From positions 12,057,341 to 12,121,340 of the forward strand of contig NW_026089624.1 in the NCBI RefSeq assembly GCF_024586455.1: 64,000 bases of DNA, read 5' to 3'. The notes beneath the pieces are model-generated. The model had not been told where the DNA came from, made no database searches, and saw only the letters and a list, made by a program, of their open reading frames with translations. A program made the translations under genes and the position numbers. The DNA comes from Bactrocera neohumeralis (taxonomy: Eukaryota > Arthropoda > Insecta > Diptera > Tephritidae). Of this stretch, positions 8,956 through 21,089 are shown one piece after another (position 1 is the first letter of the stretch; every line of letters starts with the position of its first letter).

Positions 8956-11065
8956 TTACCTACTTATTACTTCCAAAATCGTTACCTCGTTTACCGATTC
9001 CAAAATTAAAGTTAACAGCTTCTCGGTTTCTTTCTGCTGTGCAGCCTCTTTTGGATCAGAAAGAAAATGATCGCACCAATCGAATTTTATCAGATTTTGT
9101 AATATGTGTTCTGCGTTCTCGTTATTGTTACCACAGAAACTGCAAGCTACTCCTTCCTCGTGGCCGTACTTATGTAAGTACTCCCTGAAGCATCCATTCC
9201 CTGTTAGGAACTGCGTCATGTAATGATCTACCTCCCCGTGTTTTCGTTCCATCCATGCTTGTATGTTACCGATTAAGCGGTATGTCCATCTCCCCTTGTT
9301 TGATGTATCCCAGCGTGTTTGCCATTCGTTTAAGCTGGCTTGTCTTTCTACTCTACAACAAATAGCTCGGTGTTTTTTCGAGCACTAATGCACGCATTAT
9401 ATGGGGCCAATGGGCCGAGTTAAACGCGTTTCTCAAATCAAATGTGACGACCTCACAATATTCTTTGTTCCCGTACATCCAACTGTTTCCTTCAATAGCC
9501 TTTCTGCTATACCTGCAACTTTCTTGATTGCATCAAAGTTGAACGCTTTCTACGAAAACCATATTGGTTATCATCCATCTCCTCTCCTTCTCCTTCTAAA
9601 TGATTTTCTAGACGGGTACAGATTATTCGCTCCAGGATTTTGCCCATCGTATCGATCATACAGAGCGGTCGATAGGAACTTGGTTCTCCTGCCGGTTTGT
9701 TTGGCTTCTGTAGTAGTACCAGCCGTTGTACTTTCCAAACTTTTGGAACACTCCTTCACGAAGGCAACGTGTGTATAAATCCGAAAATGGCTGTGGATGA
9801 TAGCTGATCGCAATTTTAAGAGCCCTATTCGGAATACCATCTAATTCTGGTGCTTTGCTATTTTCAAAGCGCTCAGCAGCTTGAACAACTTCCTGCTCGG
9901 TGATTTCTGGCGCATCTGAGACTTTTTCGCGATAACAATTTCCTTCTTCTTGATTTTGTTGTGGGAATAGGGTCTCTACAACATTTTTCAGTAATGAAGG
10001 GCATGTAGGCGCTTGACATTTGCTACCTTTAATCCTTGACATTACAATCCTATACGCTGCTCCCCACGGATTTTCGTCCACTTTTTCACATAATTCATTA
10101 AAACATGTCATTTTGCTCTTTTTAATTGCCTTTTTTAGGTCGTTTCGTTTTTTTTTTTTGAATGCTTCTCGCAGGCTGTAACAATCTAAGCTGCCCATGT
10201 TTCGTTGAAAACGTCGCCTCGCTTTGTGACTTTCACATCTTAGAGATAAGATTTCTCGATTCCACCAATAAGCAGGCTTTCTCTGTGCGGCTGTCCTCTT
10301 TTTATTCATAGCGGCATCACAGGCTTTGCTAAAGTGTTGTACCAACAATTTAGCCTGTTGGTCTATGTCATCAGTTCCGTTTACGTTTTCATCCAGCATT
10401 AACTTATAAGGCTCCTCATCTACGGTTTCAATTCTCCACCTTTGGACTGCACCTTTTGGAGCCAAACATTTCGCTGTTGCATATTCTTGCTTATACTTAA
10501 CATTATAGCTAAATGGTCACTTTGAGAATATATGTCACATATCCGCCAGTCTATATATCGATATAGCACCCTGCTGGCAAAAGATATATCTATAATAGAG
10601 CCACGCCCATTCTTCTCGAAGGTGTTTTGTCTTCCTGTGTTAAGCAGTACTACGTCTAGAACACCAAATGCTTTAAGTAATGCGCTACCTCTCAGATTTG
10701 TATTTTTGCTGCCCCATTCTAGCGCCCAGGCATAAAGTCACCTGAAATTATATTAGGTGTAGTTGTCATCGCATCCTTTACCAAGTCGTCAAGTATTTTT
10801 TCATATTCAGCATGTGGTATACTTGGCGGTATATAGCAGCTGTAGAAAGAATTCCCCCATATTTTGGCTCTTGTATAATATGCCTTGTCAATTAGTGGTT
10901 TGTCTTGCATCGTCTTATCTCCGCATGCCCATATTGCAGCCTTTTTTGTGGTATCGGAAATCCACTTGTCAGAATCTTTATTTTTATACTGTTCACAGAT
11001 TAATGCAACGTCAAGAGATCTTGGGCCGCTTCGCAGTGGTTCAGGTTGATTTGTAATATTTTCAT
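8956..11065 (-). pseudogene. R1-clade LINE ORF2 (endonuclease-RT), broken, unit 2
   Basis: Reading leftward from the ATG at 11065, which overlaps the ORF1 stop, the endonuclease is followed by a linker, the start of the reverse transcriptase and a C-terminal zinc region. A 28-bp deletion near 11010 (CGT microhomology) shifts the frame close to the start. A one-base deletion at about 10732 breaks the catalytic GDFNA motif, which reads GDFM then stops. The next long open piece (10465-9656) ends in RT entry motif KAPELDGIPN, with Glu where Gly is usual. A further frame change leads to CMIDTMGKILERIICTRL and FDLRNAFNSAHWP. The frame then jumps near 9370 straight to the C-terminal part with CSFCGNNNENAEH, so the RT palm with its catalytic Asp pair is missing. 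The stop lies at 8956. The same one-base endonuclease lesion occurs in unit 3. Confidence 0.8.
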
Positions 11066-12420
11066 CTTCTAGGTTTTTTGAGCGGTGCTGAATATATGGG
11101 GCATTTCCGGCTTCCTATCTGATGGTCTATGTTTGTGCTACCACTGTGTTTACATGCCTTGCAGGAAGGATTGTTAACACAATCTTTAGCGAAATGACCC
11201 TCCTCTCCGCATTTAATACAGCACTTGCTCCTGTCTTCTGGGTTGCTGCATGCTGTCGCCATATGTCCATACTCTAAACATCTGAAACATTTCTTCAGTT
11301 GCGCTTTTTCCCTGATTCTGCAGATTGACCAGCCGATTTTTATCTTTTGTGCTGCCAGTAGGTTCTTTGCTTCCTGTGCATGAAGGCTTATGATAGCTTT
11401 TTGCGTGTCTGCATATGCATGTCTGATGCTTTTAATGCTTTCTACACTAAATAGACGCAGCTCTTCAAATTCTGAACGAATTGCCTGTGCTATATCCTCT
11501 TTCGTCGTTATATCGTCCAAGTCTCGCACTTCCACTGTAATTTCTTGTGTTAGAGATCTTATTTGTGCCTGAACTCCTAGTACCTTCACTATCTCCTCTC
11601 TATATTCCTCAGTACTTCCTGTCTGCGCTTTCTTTAGCTCCAACAGTATCTCACCTTTAGCTGTCTTTTTAATTCGTAAGACATTTTCCCCAAGCACTTG
11701 CAGGTTTTCATTCAGCTTAACCGCCCGAAGTATGTCTGCGTAAGACATGTCACCGGTTTTTGCGATAACTATTGCTTCTGGTCGAAGGCGTGGTACGGCG
11801 TTTTCCTTCTTCCTGTTTTTATTTTTTTGGGATTTACTTAGTATCGTGATCCAGGTTTCTTCCCTTGCCGCATCCTTTTCTCCTCCCCCGAGATTTCTGC
11901 TTTCTCCTGCTTTCACAATTGGTTCGTCATGCGTTGTTTTAGTTCTTTTTGGAGGGGTTCGTCGCTTTATCTGCTTGTCACGTGGTCTTTTCGGTGTGAC
12001 TTTAACAGTCGTCTGTTCCATAGCTACTCTTCTTCCTAAGTTAGCTTCCCGTTGTCGAATATGGTCATCTTGTGCACGGGTGTAGAGCTTCGATATTTCG
12101 CTAAGCAGTTCCCTCATGGGATTGTTGATAGTGCGCTGTGGCGGATGCATCATATCCGTTAGCTTTTGTATCATATCTCCAAGTTTATACATATGATCAC
12201 GTTGCGACTGTGCTTCTTCCAATATCGGGGTGTTCCTCTGAAGCGTTGGGGGTGATGATTTCGACCTCACTGGTCTTTGTGCGGAGAGCACCTTCGCTGG
12301 CGATCTAGCCAAACGCGAGGCTTTTTTAAAGGGGTCTACTCCTGACATCGTCAATTGACTGGTGACACCGCTGAGCTTGTTGCTGCTATTGTTGTGTGTT
12401 TTTTTATTTATTGTCTCCAT
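11062..12420 (-). CDS. R1-clade LINE ORF1 (Gag-like, zinc knuckles), unit 2
   Basis: This is a second intact 452-residue copy of the ORF1 protein, differing from the unit 1 copy at only a few residues. Examples are Arg for Lys in LQRNTPILEE, GHMATAC for GHVAKAC in the first zinc knuckle and AAREE for VAREE. The three Cys/His clusters and all their ligands are kept. Its stop overlaps the start of ORF2 as ATGA. Its ORF2 partner is broken, so the protein could only act for related elements elsewhere. That the frame survives in two units while ORF2 is ruined may reflect recent duplication as much as selection. Confidence 0.85.
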   Translation of the reverse strand: METINKKTHNNSSNKLSGVTSQLTMSGVDPFKKASRLARSPAKVLSAQRPVRSKSSPPTLQRNTPILEEAQSQRDHMYKLGDMIQKLTDMMHPPQRTINNPMRELLSEISKLYTRAQDDHIRQREANLGRRVAMEQTTVKVTPKRPRDKQIKRRTPPKRTKTTHDEPIVKAGESRNLGGGEKDAAREETWITILSKSQKNKNRKKENAVPRLRPEAIVIAKTGDMSYADILRAVKLNENLQVLGENVLRIKKTAKGEILLELKKAQTGSTEEYREEIVKVLGVQAQIRSLTQEITVEVRDLDDITTKEDIAQAIRSEFEELRLFSVESIKSIRHAYADTQKAIISLHAQEAKNLLAAQKIKIGWSICRIREKAQLKKCFRCLEYGHMATACSNPEDRSKCCIKCGEEGHFAKDCVNNPSCKACKHSGSTNIDHQIGSRKCPIYSAPLKKPRR

Positions 12421-12995
12421 TTATCAGTTTAACCAGCGCATCGTGTGCAGGGGGGCGGGCCGAAATAGACAGGAACGGGTATACCCTCGGGGGCTATGCC
12501 TCTACCCCAGTTCCCTGAGGCCTGTCCTACGCTTTACCGGTTCCGGTAAACTCGGACGAACCGGCGCTTGCCCGGAGCAACGCAGTCTACTAGTTCTGCG
12601 CCCAATGTACACTTCCTGACCAGGGCCCGAATGGGCTGGTTACTGATTCACATCGTGGCTGACACTTCGGCAGAGCTGATCACATCACCCTCTCCACACC
12701 ACCAGTGTAAGCAGCTGGTGATGCTTTTAGGGACTCCCATTGCGCCCCGGTATGGACCGGTCTTGTTTACAGCCGCACCTATCATGGTGAACAGACGCTG
12801 ACCAGGAAGCCGCTCACTTTGAGTCCATCGCGCCTGGATTTTGGTCGGTCACCTATACTAGAGAGGCGGCAACTGTTCGCCTCTGTCGCAGGAGTTTCAT
12901 CGGCTTGGCAGGCTTTTATACCGCATCCTCCACTCCTGCCGCTCATCGTAGGGGGTTGCTTATTCGTTTTAAATTATTTCGCAACTAACCTGCTA
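12421..12995 (-). other. R1-clade LINE 5' UTR, unit 2
   Basis: This is the GC-rich leader upstream of the unit 2 ORF1, nearly identical to 1493-2067. The boundary is placed after CCTGCTA, where units 1 and 2 part from unit 3. Confidence 0.6.
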
Positions 12996-14420
12996 CGACA
13001 GGCCGTCCGGCGCATGTTTTGAGCTCTTGCACTCCTTAAATCTTTTATGTGGAAAACAAAAAAGGATAAAGATCCTTTTGTTTACAAATGTATTTCTGGG
13101 AAAAATAAAATAATAACAAAGCATAAAGATCCTCTTTTTACAAATGTATTTCTGGGAGAAATAAAATAATAACAAAGGATAAAGATCCTTTTTTTACAAA
13201 TGTATTTCTGGGAAAAATAAGAATTCATATTTTCGGACTACTATATAATAATTGTGGAATGCATTTTATATACCAATTAAAAAATAAATAGAAAACGAGC
13301 AATGATATTTTGATTTTTGCTATTATAAGTATATTAAATTTAAGATTTCGCTTATTCCCAACCCAATTTGCATAATTTTTCTGTAAATTAACAATATTAA
13401 ACTAAATATTAATTTTTTAGAAAAATGATATTTTGAAAATGTACTTTATTTTTATTATATAACACAACCGTCTTGATAGTCGCTCTTCTAATTTTCATAT
13501 TACCGAAATGAAAATGCCGTCGGCATATGTGCAAATGGGATATGTTGCCTCTTCGAAATTTTCATAGAAATGAAAACTGCGCTGTCAAACTGCTGAAGTG
13601 ACAGCTTATAACTTACGATATACGGCATACTAATTAGTTTGCCAGATATTGTAAGCTATAAGCAATGTGGAGTCTCCACAGGCAATAGGCACGGCAATAC
13701 AGTAAGTATGACATACATTTTATCCTGTCGAGATGCCCCGTAATGATTTAGCAATGGCAATAGCAATAGATTTGACAGTTAGTAAGCCATAAATTTTTGA
13801 CTGTCGAGATGCCCCGTTATGTTCAGTTTTATGTTGCTGCAAAGTATTTAACTATGATAGCATTAAATTTACCTCGGCACAGTCCATTGATCAGTAATTT
13901 AAATTTGTGAAGAAGAACATTGTCTGACCAAAGTCGTTATCAGTTTCTTGGCACAATTCCGAATTCTTTGGCGCCGCGATTTGAAGGTACCGTTGGAATG
14001 AGGAAGTCCTCCTGATTAAAAAATATTTGGGGTTATAGGTACCGCAATCGCTTAGTTTACGAGATATTCGACCTTAAAGTTCAAAAATTCCCACATTTCG
14101 AACATTTCAACAAGCTATTTTACCACATTAAACACACTTTACTCACATTTTTCATTTCAAATTAATTAAATTAAACTCTAAACTTTTAAATAAATCCACA
14201 TTTTACACTTTTAACAGTCTTTTTACCGAAGAAATCTGTATTTTAAAAATTACATTTTACACTCGTAGTGAACATCATGTGTGAGCGCTGCCATGTGATA
14301 ATAAGGAAATTCGCTGAAATGCCTTTTTTCCTAAAAATTCCTCTATTCATTCATGTGGATATGTTCTTATGTAATTCAATAAACAAATAAGTAATATTAT
14401 ACAGTAATATTATATAATAA
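12996..14420. other. AT-rich spacer between R1 LINE and Helitron, unit 2
   Basis: This is the counterpart of 2068-3494. It contains three copies of the ~57-bp minisatellite at about 13060-13219, the paired CTGTCGAGATGCCCCGT direct repeat near 13729 and 13801, and a copy of the scattered GGCGCCGCGAT repeat at about 13961-14098. No gene is visible. Confidence 0.65.
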
Positions 14421-15563
14421 TCTATATATATAAAAAGAAGTTACATTTCCTTGGTAATCTTATAACTCAAGAACCGCCAAATCGATTGACACAAAAATTT
14501 TAGAGTTCGTTCCTACTTATAAGGAGGTGGTTTGTGTAAAGTTTGTTTGGAATCGGTGCAGCCGTTCCTGAGTTTGACATTTTTTGTGAGTAAATACACT
14601 GTACCAAAATCAAGTATTTGCAATACGATTTATCAATTTTACATCGTGCTCTCATTGCGAACAGAATATTAATTTTCTGTCATTGGAATTCAGTTGACAG
14701 TTTTCTTATGTGCTTTGAGTTCTTTTATATCTTGCTCTCATTTTGAACAAACATACTTTTGGTGAGTGTTAACCATGTGTTTCTTTTTTAATTGTATTTT
14801 AATTGCTTCATTTTTATATATATAGTTCAATTGCCAAGCGTTACTTAATTTCACAATTTTAATTTGATCTCATTTTCCGGTGAGTGTTTTCTTTATTTGC
14901 ACAATTGAGGTTATGTCCAGTGTGAGTGTATGTGAATTCATATTTCCACGCACACACATTGAAGTTTGAATTAAATGTATAATTTTTTCTAGAAATAATT
15001 TTCAATGTATTGCTTTTACATTCAATTAGTCATACACTGTACTGAAAGAATGTCACGTTCAAGACGTTGGCAGACGTTCACGTCAATCAAATGCTAGAGC
15101 GTTAAATCGAAGATCACAAAGTGAAGAAGATCGTGTTCGACGAAATGAAATGGAAACACAACGACACAGACGGAGAACTCACTTGGATAATAGTGAAGCA
15201 CCAAGAAACCGTCGTGGGCGTACGTCCGTTTATGATATACGTCAAATGGAACAAGCGGCTTTCAATTACGATGCCACCATTGATTACAGCATGTATGCCT
15301 ACATTGGCCAGATGAATATAGAATGTATACATTGCAAAGCATTTAAATTTAAAAACGAAACGCCTGGCATGTGTTGTGCTGGTGGGAAAGTCAAATTACC
15401 GGTGCTAGAACTTCCGCCAGAACCTTTGCATTCATTGGTTTTTGGTAATTCGCCAACGTCAAAGCATTTCCTCTTAAATATTCAAAAATACAATTCATGC
15501 TTTCAAATGACATCTTTTGGAGCTACAAATATTATAAAAGATGGATTTATGCCGACGTTTAAG

Positions 15564-15679
15564 GTGATTTCTTCGTGTGAATTAGCAATATCATTTTTAA
15601 TTTATGTGCCGTCCCTGTGTTCGATGTTTTTAGAAATTAAGATCCGTTATCATCTATATATATTTTTCGACCGTTACAG
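15564..15679 (+). other. Likely spliceosomal intron in the Helitron gene, unit 2
   Basis: This is the counterpart of the 116-bp intron in unit 1, with donor GTGATTTC after MPTFK and acceptor TTACAG before IQGQIYHRAG. It differs from unit 1 by one visible base change near the acceptor (TTTTTC for TTTCTC). Confidence 0.55.
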
Positions 15680-16175
15680 ATTCAAGGTCAAATATACCAT
15701 AGAGCTGGGTCTTTGCTACCATTCCCAGATGGTGATCATAAATTTTTGCAAATATATTTCATTGATGGTGAGAATCGAGAATTAAATAAGCGCTGTGCAA
15801 TTTCGACGAATACGAGAAGATCAATCGTGAATGAATTGCAAACATTTTTTCATCAACACAATGAATTGGTGAAATTGTTTAAAGTGGCACCCGAACGGAT
15901 GCCCTCCGATGGCCACAAAATCATAATAAAAGCCGATAAAACACCAATTGGGAAGCACACCAGACGATTCAATGCACCAACGATTGATGAAGTAGCCATT
16001 GTTGTGGTTGGCGAACAGTTTCAGTCACGAGACATTGTTTTGTATCGTAGAAATGAGAATTTACAACGTATTTCAGAACTCCATCGCTGTTATGATGCAT
16101 TGCAATACCCCATTTTGTTTTGAAGAGGGGACGATGGCTATCACATCAACATACCAATGATAAATCCAACAACTG

Positions 16176-16691
16176 GTACATTATACATTTTATTTTGTTT
16201 AACACGTTCGCGTTCATTTGAATTTAGCGGGTGGCTGCCAAATAATCACTTAATTTTTCCATACAAAATTGAAGAGCGGGAATTCTCGCTTTTTTTCTGC
16301 AGGTTAATTTTTTTAAATAGTCTGAACAAATTAGGGAATTCCCGCCATTACCACATGTATTTCCTATGCACTTTTGTCGGGATTTCCCGCATTTCGTTTT
16401 ATTGAAACTTCCCCTCAACAAACCATAAATGACTGGCACGTTAACTTTGAACGGGGATTCCCCAAATTAAATTTGTTTGAATTGCGGTTGGCCTGTCAGG
16501 GATGGTAGTTCACGACTTTACCAACACTAAAAATGTGCAGCGGTAGAAAAGCCCTATTCAAATAGCGCGGGAATTCCCGCAAATGTTTTATTGAAGGAAA
16601 CATGAATGACGGGAATTCCGCAATTTACGCGAATGTGGTAAATATGATTTATAAATCATTTTCATTCGCTAATTAATTTTTGCAATACAGG
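16176..16691 (+). other. Intervening segment in the Helitron gene with a kappaB-like palindrome cluster, unit 2
   Basis: This is the counterpart of 5249-5728, slightly longer. Six related sites are present: GGGAATTCTC (16278), GGGAATTCCC (16334), GGGATTTCCC (16379), GGGGATTCCCC (16453), GGGAATTCCC (16569) and GGGAATTCCG (16611). No coding capacity is visible. Confidence 0.55.
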
Positions 16692-19364
16692 TCAATAATC
16701 AACAAAAAAGTCAGTGCGATGAATTTTTAATCGTACCGATTTTCCAAAGCAATTGATTGCTGAAACAATTACAGGAGGTGATGGATATCCACAGTATCGT
16801 CGACGATCAACTGAAGACAACGGTAAATCAACTGTAATTAAAATTAAAAATCAAGATGTTGAAATCGATAACCGGTGGATAGTTCCGTACTCACCGATGC
16901 TGTCAAAAATGTTCAACGCTCACATCAATGTAGAATATTGCAGTTCTGTAAAATCAATCAAATATATTTGCAAGTATGTGAATAAGGGCAGCGATATGGC
17001 GGTTTTTGGAGTGGCTCCTGAGAATAATCATGACGAAATTTTGCAGTACCAAATGGGGCGCTATATTAGTACGAATGAAACTGTATGGCGTATTTTATCG
17101 TTTTCAATTCATGACAGACATCCGGTTGTTGTACATTTGGCAGTTCATTTGAAAACGGCCAACGTGTTTACTACACTGCGGCAAATGCCGAGCAAAGAGT
17201 AGTAGAGCCACCAGTAACTACACTGACAGCTTATTTCCAGTTATGTGAAACTGATGAATTTTCCAGGACTTTGCATCAACAAAAAAATTTCAACGTCGCA
17301 AACAAGGCACATCTGTTGATGGTTATCCAGGTATTTTTCGAACAGATGCTTTGGGACGCATTTATACAGTTAGTCCAGCTAATGTTGAATGTTTTTACTT
17401 GCGACTTTTGTTGGTGAACGTACATGGACCTCAATCATTCCAACATTTACGAACTGTTAATGGTCAATTGTGCGCAACATACCGTGAAGCATGTCAACAC
17501 TTGCATTTGCTGTAAGATGATACGCATTGGGATGCTACGCTTCGTGATGCATCAATTGTTTCTCCACCAATTCAAATTCGTATGTTATTTGCGATCATAA
17601 TATCAACATGTTTTCCATCAAATCCACTGGAATTGTGGAATAAATACAAAGAGTTCATGGCTGAAGACATTTTGATTCGACTTCGACATCGTTCCAATGA
17701 TCCTGCATTGCTGCTGACATTGGAAATGTATAATGAAGCCTTGATAATGATCGAAGATTTGTGCCTTACGATTGCAAATAAGGCATTAGGGCAATTAGGG
17801 CAATCCACCAAATCGTTTTATGCATGATTTATTTGAACGAGAATTGCAACGCGAACTGCAATTCGATCGTAATGAATTGCGTGCGTTCGTACAAACGTAT
17901 ACTCCACAATTAAATGATCAACAAAAGTATGTATATGACACAGTGATGCAAGCTGACAATGACAACACTGGTGGATTGTATTTTTTGGATGCACCTGGCG
18001 GCACTGGAAAAGCATTTTTGATTTCATTAATACTGGCAACGATTCGGTCGGAACAAAAAATCGCATTGGCACTTGCTTCTTCCGGAATTGCAGCTACATT
18101 ACTTGATGGCGGCCGCACAGCACATTCCGCCTTGAAATTGCCATTGAACATGCAAGCAATTGAAACACCAGCATGCAATATTTCAAGGAGTTCTGGAATG
18201 GCTAAAGTCTTGCAACAAACATCCATTATTTTATGGGACGAATGTCCAATGGCCCATAAAAAATCTTTGGAAGCCTTAAATTGAACATTACAAGATTTGA
18301 GACGGAGTTTACAGCTGTTTGGCGGTGCATTAATATTGTTATCTGGTGATTTTCGTCAAACGTTGCCTGTTATTCCGAGATCAATACCAGCTGATGAAAT
18401 TAATGCATGTTTGAAAAGTTCATTTTTGTGGGCACACGTACAAATGCTTTCGTTGACGACCAATATGCGTGTGCGTCTTCAAAATGATTCTTCAGCACGT
18501 GAGTTTTCAAAGCAATTGCTAAAGATTGGCGATGGAAAAATGGCAAGTGATCAAAATGGGTTTATCACGTTACCGAATAATTTTTCAATAATTGTATCAT
18601 CAAAAGAAGAACTCATTGATCGCGTTTTTCCAAATATTGCTCAAAATTATAAGAACCATGATTGGTTACGAGAACGTGCAATTTTAGCACCAAAAAATGT
18701 CAATGTCAATGAATTCAATTTCCACATCCAGGAAAAATTTCCAGGTAATTCGGAAACGTATAAATCCATTGATACTGCTATGAATGATGAAGACGCAGTC
18801 AATTATCCGGTTGAATTTTTAAATTCTTTGGAACCACCAGGCATGCCACCGCATAATTTGAATTTGAAAGTTGGTTCATCGATTATACTTCTTTACTTCT
18901 TCGAAATCTTAATGCACCGAAACTTTGTAATGGGACGAGACTTTCAGTGAAGAAATTGATGCCAAATTTAATTCAAGCAACAATTCTCACTGGCAAAGCA
19001 AAAGGTGAAATTGTTCTAATACCGCGCATCCCATTAATACCAACGGACATGCCATTCGAATTTAAACGTCTTCAATTTCCTGTTCGGCTATCTTTTGCTA
19101 TGACCGTCAACAAAGCCCAAGGGCAAACGCTTCAGGTGTGTGGAGTTAATTTAGAGGAAGCTTGCTTTTCTCACGGTCAACTGTACGTTGCATGTTCGAG
19201 AGTTGGAGCCACGAAAAATTTGTTTATTTATGCACCACAAAATAAAACAAAAAATTGTGTATACAGTTGTATTAAATTGAACATTGCTTTTCTTTTTCAT
19301 TATTGAAATCAAATCTTTTAAGCAATCAATTTTTTGCGTAGAGAAACGCGCCGGGTAACGCTAG

Positions 19365-19800
19365 TATTATATAAAAATATTATATACATATGTATATTGT
19401 CACCTAATATACAAAAAAACGTATTATCAAAAATAAATGGAAAGCGCTGACAGATATAATAACCAAAATTTAACCATTTTATAACGAAACTCAATATATA
19501 TTTTTTTATTTTAACGCAGAAAGGAGAACTATGCCAAAGTAAAGGCTTGTTTTCCTCATAATTGTAAACAATCTAACCTTTTCAACGATGAGTGCGCTAA
19601 GTGATTTTGAAATTAATAAATTTAGGTAAAATATACCAAAATAAATGTGAACTCATTTCAATGTTTAGAGTGTATATTTAAATATAAAAAGTGAAAAACG
19701 TGAAAAAATTTAGTGAAACATAGAGAAATACCATGTGTTATTAGTGCAAATTTTTGAACTTTTAATCGTGAATATTTTAAAAAATAAAAGTTATTTTTAT
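19365..19800. other. AT-rich spacer between Helitron and R1 3' end, unit 2/3 junction
   Basis: This matches 8403-8849 and holds no recognisable gene. It contains an 11-bp insertion near 19440 relative to the earlier copy. Confidence 0.55.
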
Positions 19801-21078
19801 ATTATTTTTGGATATTTCTTCTCTGGAGAAGCTCCCCTATCCGCACATACCCCATTTATACGAAAATTCGGTTTTTTACCCCTCCGCCAAAGTAATCGGA
19901 ATCGTGCCAGTTTCTTCAACATTCGAAATTACCTTCTTATTACTTCCAAATATCGTTACCTCGTTTACCGATTCCAAAATTAAAGTTAACAGCTTCTCGG
20001 TTTCTTTCTGCTGTGCAGCCTCTTTTGGATCAGAAAGAAAATGATCGCACCGTTCGAATTTTATCAGATTTTGTAATATGTGTTCTGCGTTCTCGTTATT
20101 GTTACCACAGAAACTGCAAGCTACTCCTTCCTCGTGGCCGTACTTATATAAGTACTCCCTGAAGCATCCATTCCCTGTTAGGAACTGCGTCATGTAATGA
20201 TCTACCTCCCCGTGTTTTCGTTCCATCGGTAAGCGGTATGTCCATCTCCCCTTGTTTGATGTATCCCAGCGTGTTTGCCATTCGTTTAAGCTGGCTTGTC
20301 TTTCTACTCTACAACAAATAGCTCGTTGTTTTTTCGAGCACTAATGCACGCATTATATGGGGCCAATGGGCCGAGTTAAACGCGTTTCTCAAATCAAATG
20401 TGACGACCTCACAATATTCTTTGTTCCCGTACATCCAACTGTCTCCTTCAATAGCCTTTTCCTCTATACCTGCAACTTTCTTGATTGCATCAAGAGTTGA
20501 ATGCTTTCTACGAAAACCATATTGGTTATCAGAGAGACCTCCATCTCCTTCTAAATGATTTTCTAGACGGGTACAGATTATTCGCTCCAGGATTTTGCCC
20601 ATCGTATCGATCATACAGAGCGCTCGATAGGAACTTGGTTCTCCTGCCGGTTTGTTTGGCTTCTGTAGTAGTACCAGCCGTTGTACTTTCCAAACTTTTG
20701 GAACACTCCTTCACGAAGGCAACGTGTGTATAAATCCGAAAATGGCTGTGGATGATAGCTGATCGCAATTTTAAGAGCCCTATTCGGAATACCATCTAAT
20801 CCTGGTGCTTTGCTATTTTCAAAGCGCTCAGCAGCTTGAACAACTTCCTGCTCGGTGATTTCTGGCGCATCTGAGACTTTTTCGCGATAATAATTTCCTT
20901 ATTCTTGATTTTGTTGTGGGAATAGGGTTTCCACAACATTTTTCAGTAATGAAAGGCATGTAGGCGCTTGACATTTGCCACCTTTAATCCTTGACAATAC
21001 AATCCTATACGCTGCTCCCCACGGATTTTCGTCCACTTTTTCGCATAATTCTTTGAAACATGTCATTTTGCTCTTTTT

Positions 21079-21089
21079 AATTGCCTTTT
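21079..21089. repeat. Target site duplication, left, of RTE insertion
   Basis: AATTGCCTTTT is found here and again at 24330-24340, flanking the RTE element, while unit 2 has one copy at the matching place in ORF2. Confidence 0.85.

Larger units (their letters stand above)
8850..12995 (-). mobile_element. R1-clade LINE, internally deleted, unit 2
   Basis: A non-LTR retrotransposon on the minus strand, with 5' UTR (12995-12421), ORF1 (12420-11062), ORF2 remains (11065-8956) and a short 3' UTR. The right boundary is set by the point where unit 3 diverges (CCTGCTA); the left boundary is approximate because no poly-A tail or target duplication is clear. The RT core, including the expected YADD-type motif, is deleted near 9370. 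R1-clade assignment rests on the QINLNHCEAAQDLL ORF2 start and the triple Cys/His ORF1 end. Nothing here points to insertion in 28S rDNA. Confidence 0.8.
15050..19306 (+). pseudogene. Helitron Rep-helicase gene, broken, unit 2
   Basis: The domain order matches the unit 1 copy: Arg-rich start, MCCAGGKVKLP cysteine segment, NIPMINPTTG, NAHINVE block, and Pif1-type helicase with APGGTGKAF, ILWDECPM, LLSGDFRQTLP and VNKAQGQTL. Shared damage includes the early frameshift, TGA in place of Trp near 16122, TGA at 18281 in the helicase, the break near 18947, the Ala in Walker A and the loss of the HUH nuclease region. Lesions specific to this copy include a one-base deletion near 17148 that truncates the block after DRHPVVVHLAVHL. 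The unit 1 TAA at 6961 is absent here (CAA), leaving a longer helicase frame (17820-18284). Shared and private lesions together order the events: decay, duplication, further decay. Confidence 0.85.
14421..19364 (+). mobile_element. Helitron, degenerate, unit 2
   Basis: This second copy has the same 5' TCTATATA start after A, the same 3' hairpin and the same CTAG end before T as the copy at 3495-8402. It is about 36 bp longer, mostly from an extra ~40 bp inside the intervening segment near 16320-16360. Flanking spacer sequence is shared with unit 1, so the copy arose by duplication of the whole unit and not by a new Helitron insertion. Confidence 0.85.

Noticed and set aside
8850..12995. Insertion of R1 in 28S rDNA
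   Set aside because: No rRNA sequence is seen at either end; many R1-clade lineages do not target rDNA.
1..21089. Simple assembly duplication of units 1 and 2
   Set aside because: Private differences (28-bp deletion, stop at 6961, one-base deletion near 17148, added 40 bp near 16340) argue for two real copies, though collapsed or mis-joined arrays cannot be excluded without reads.
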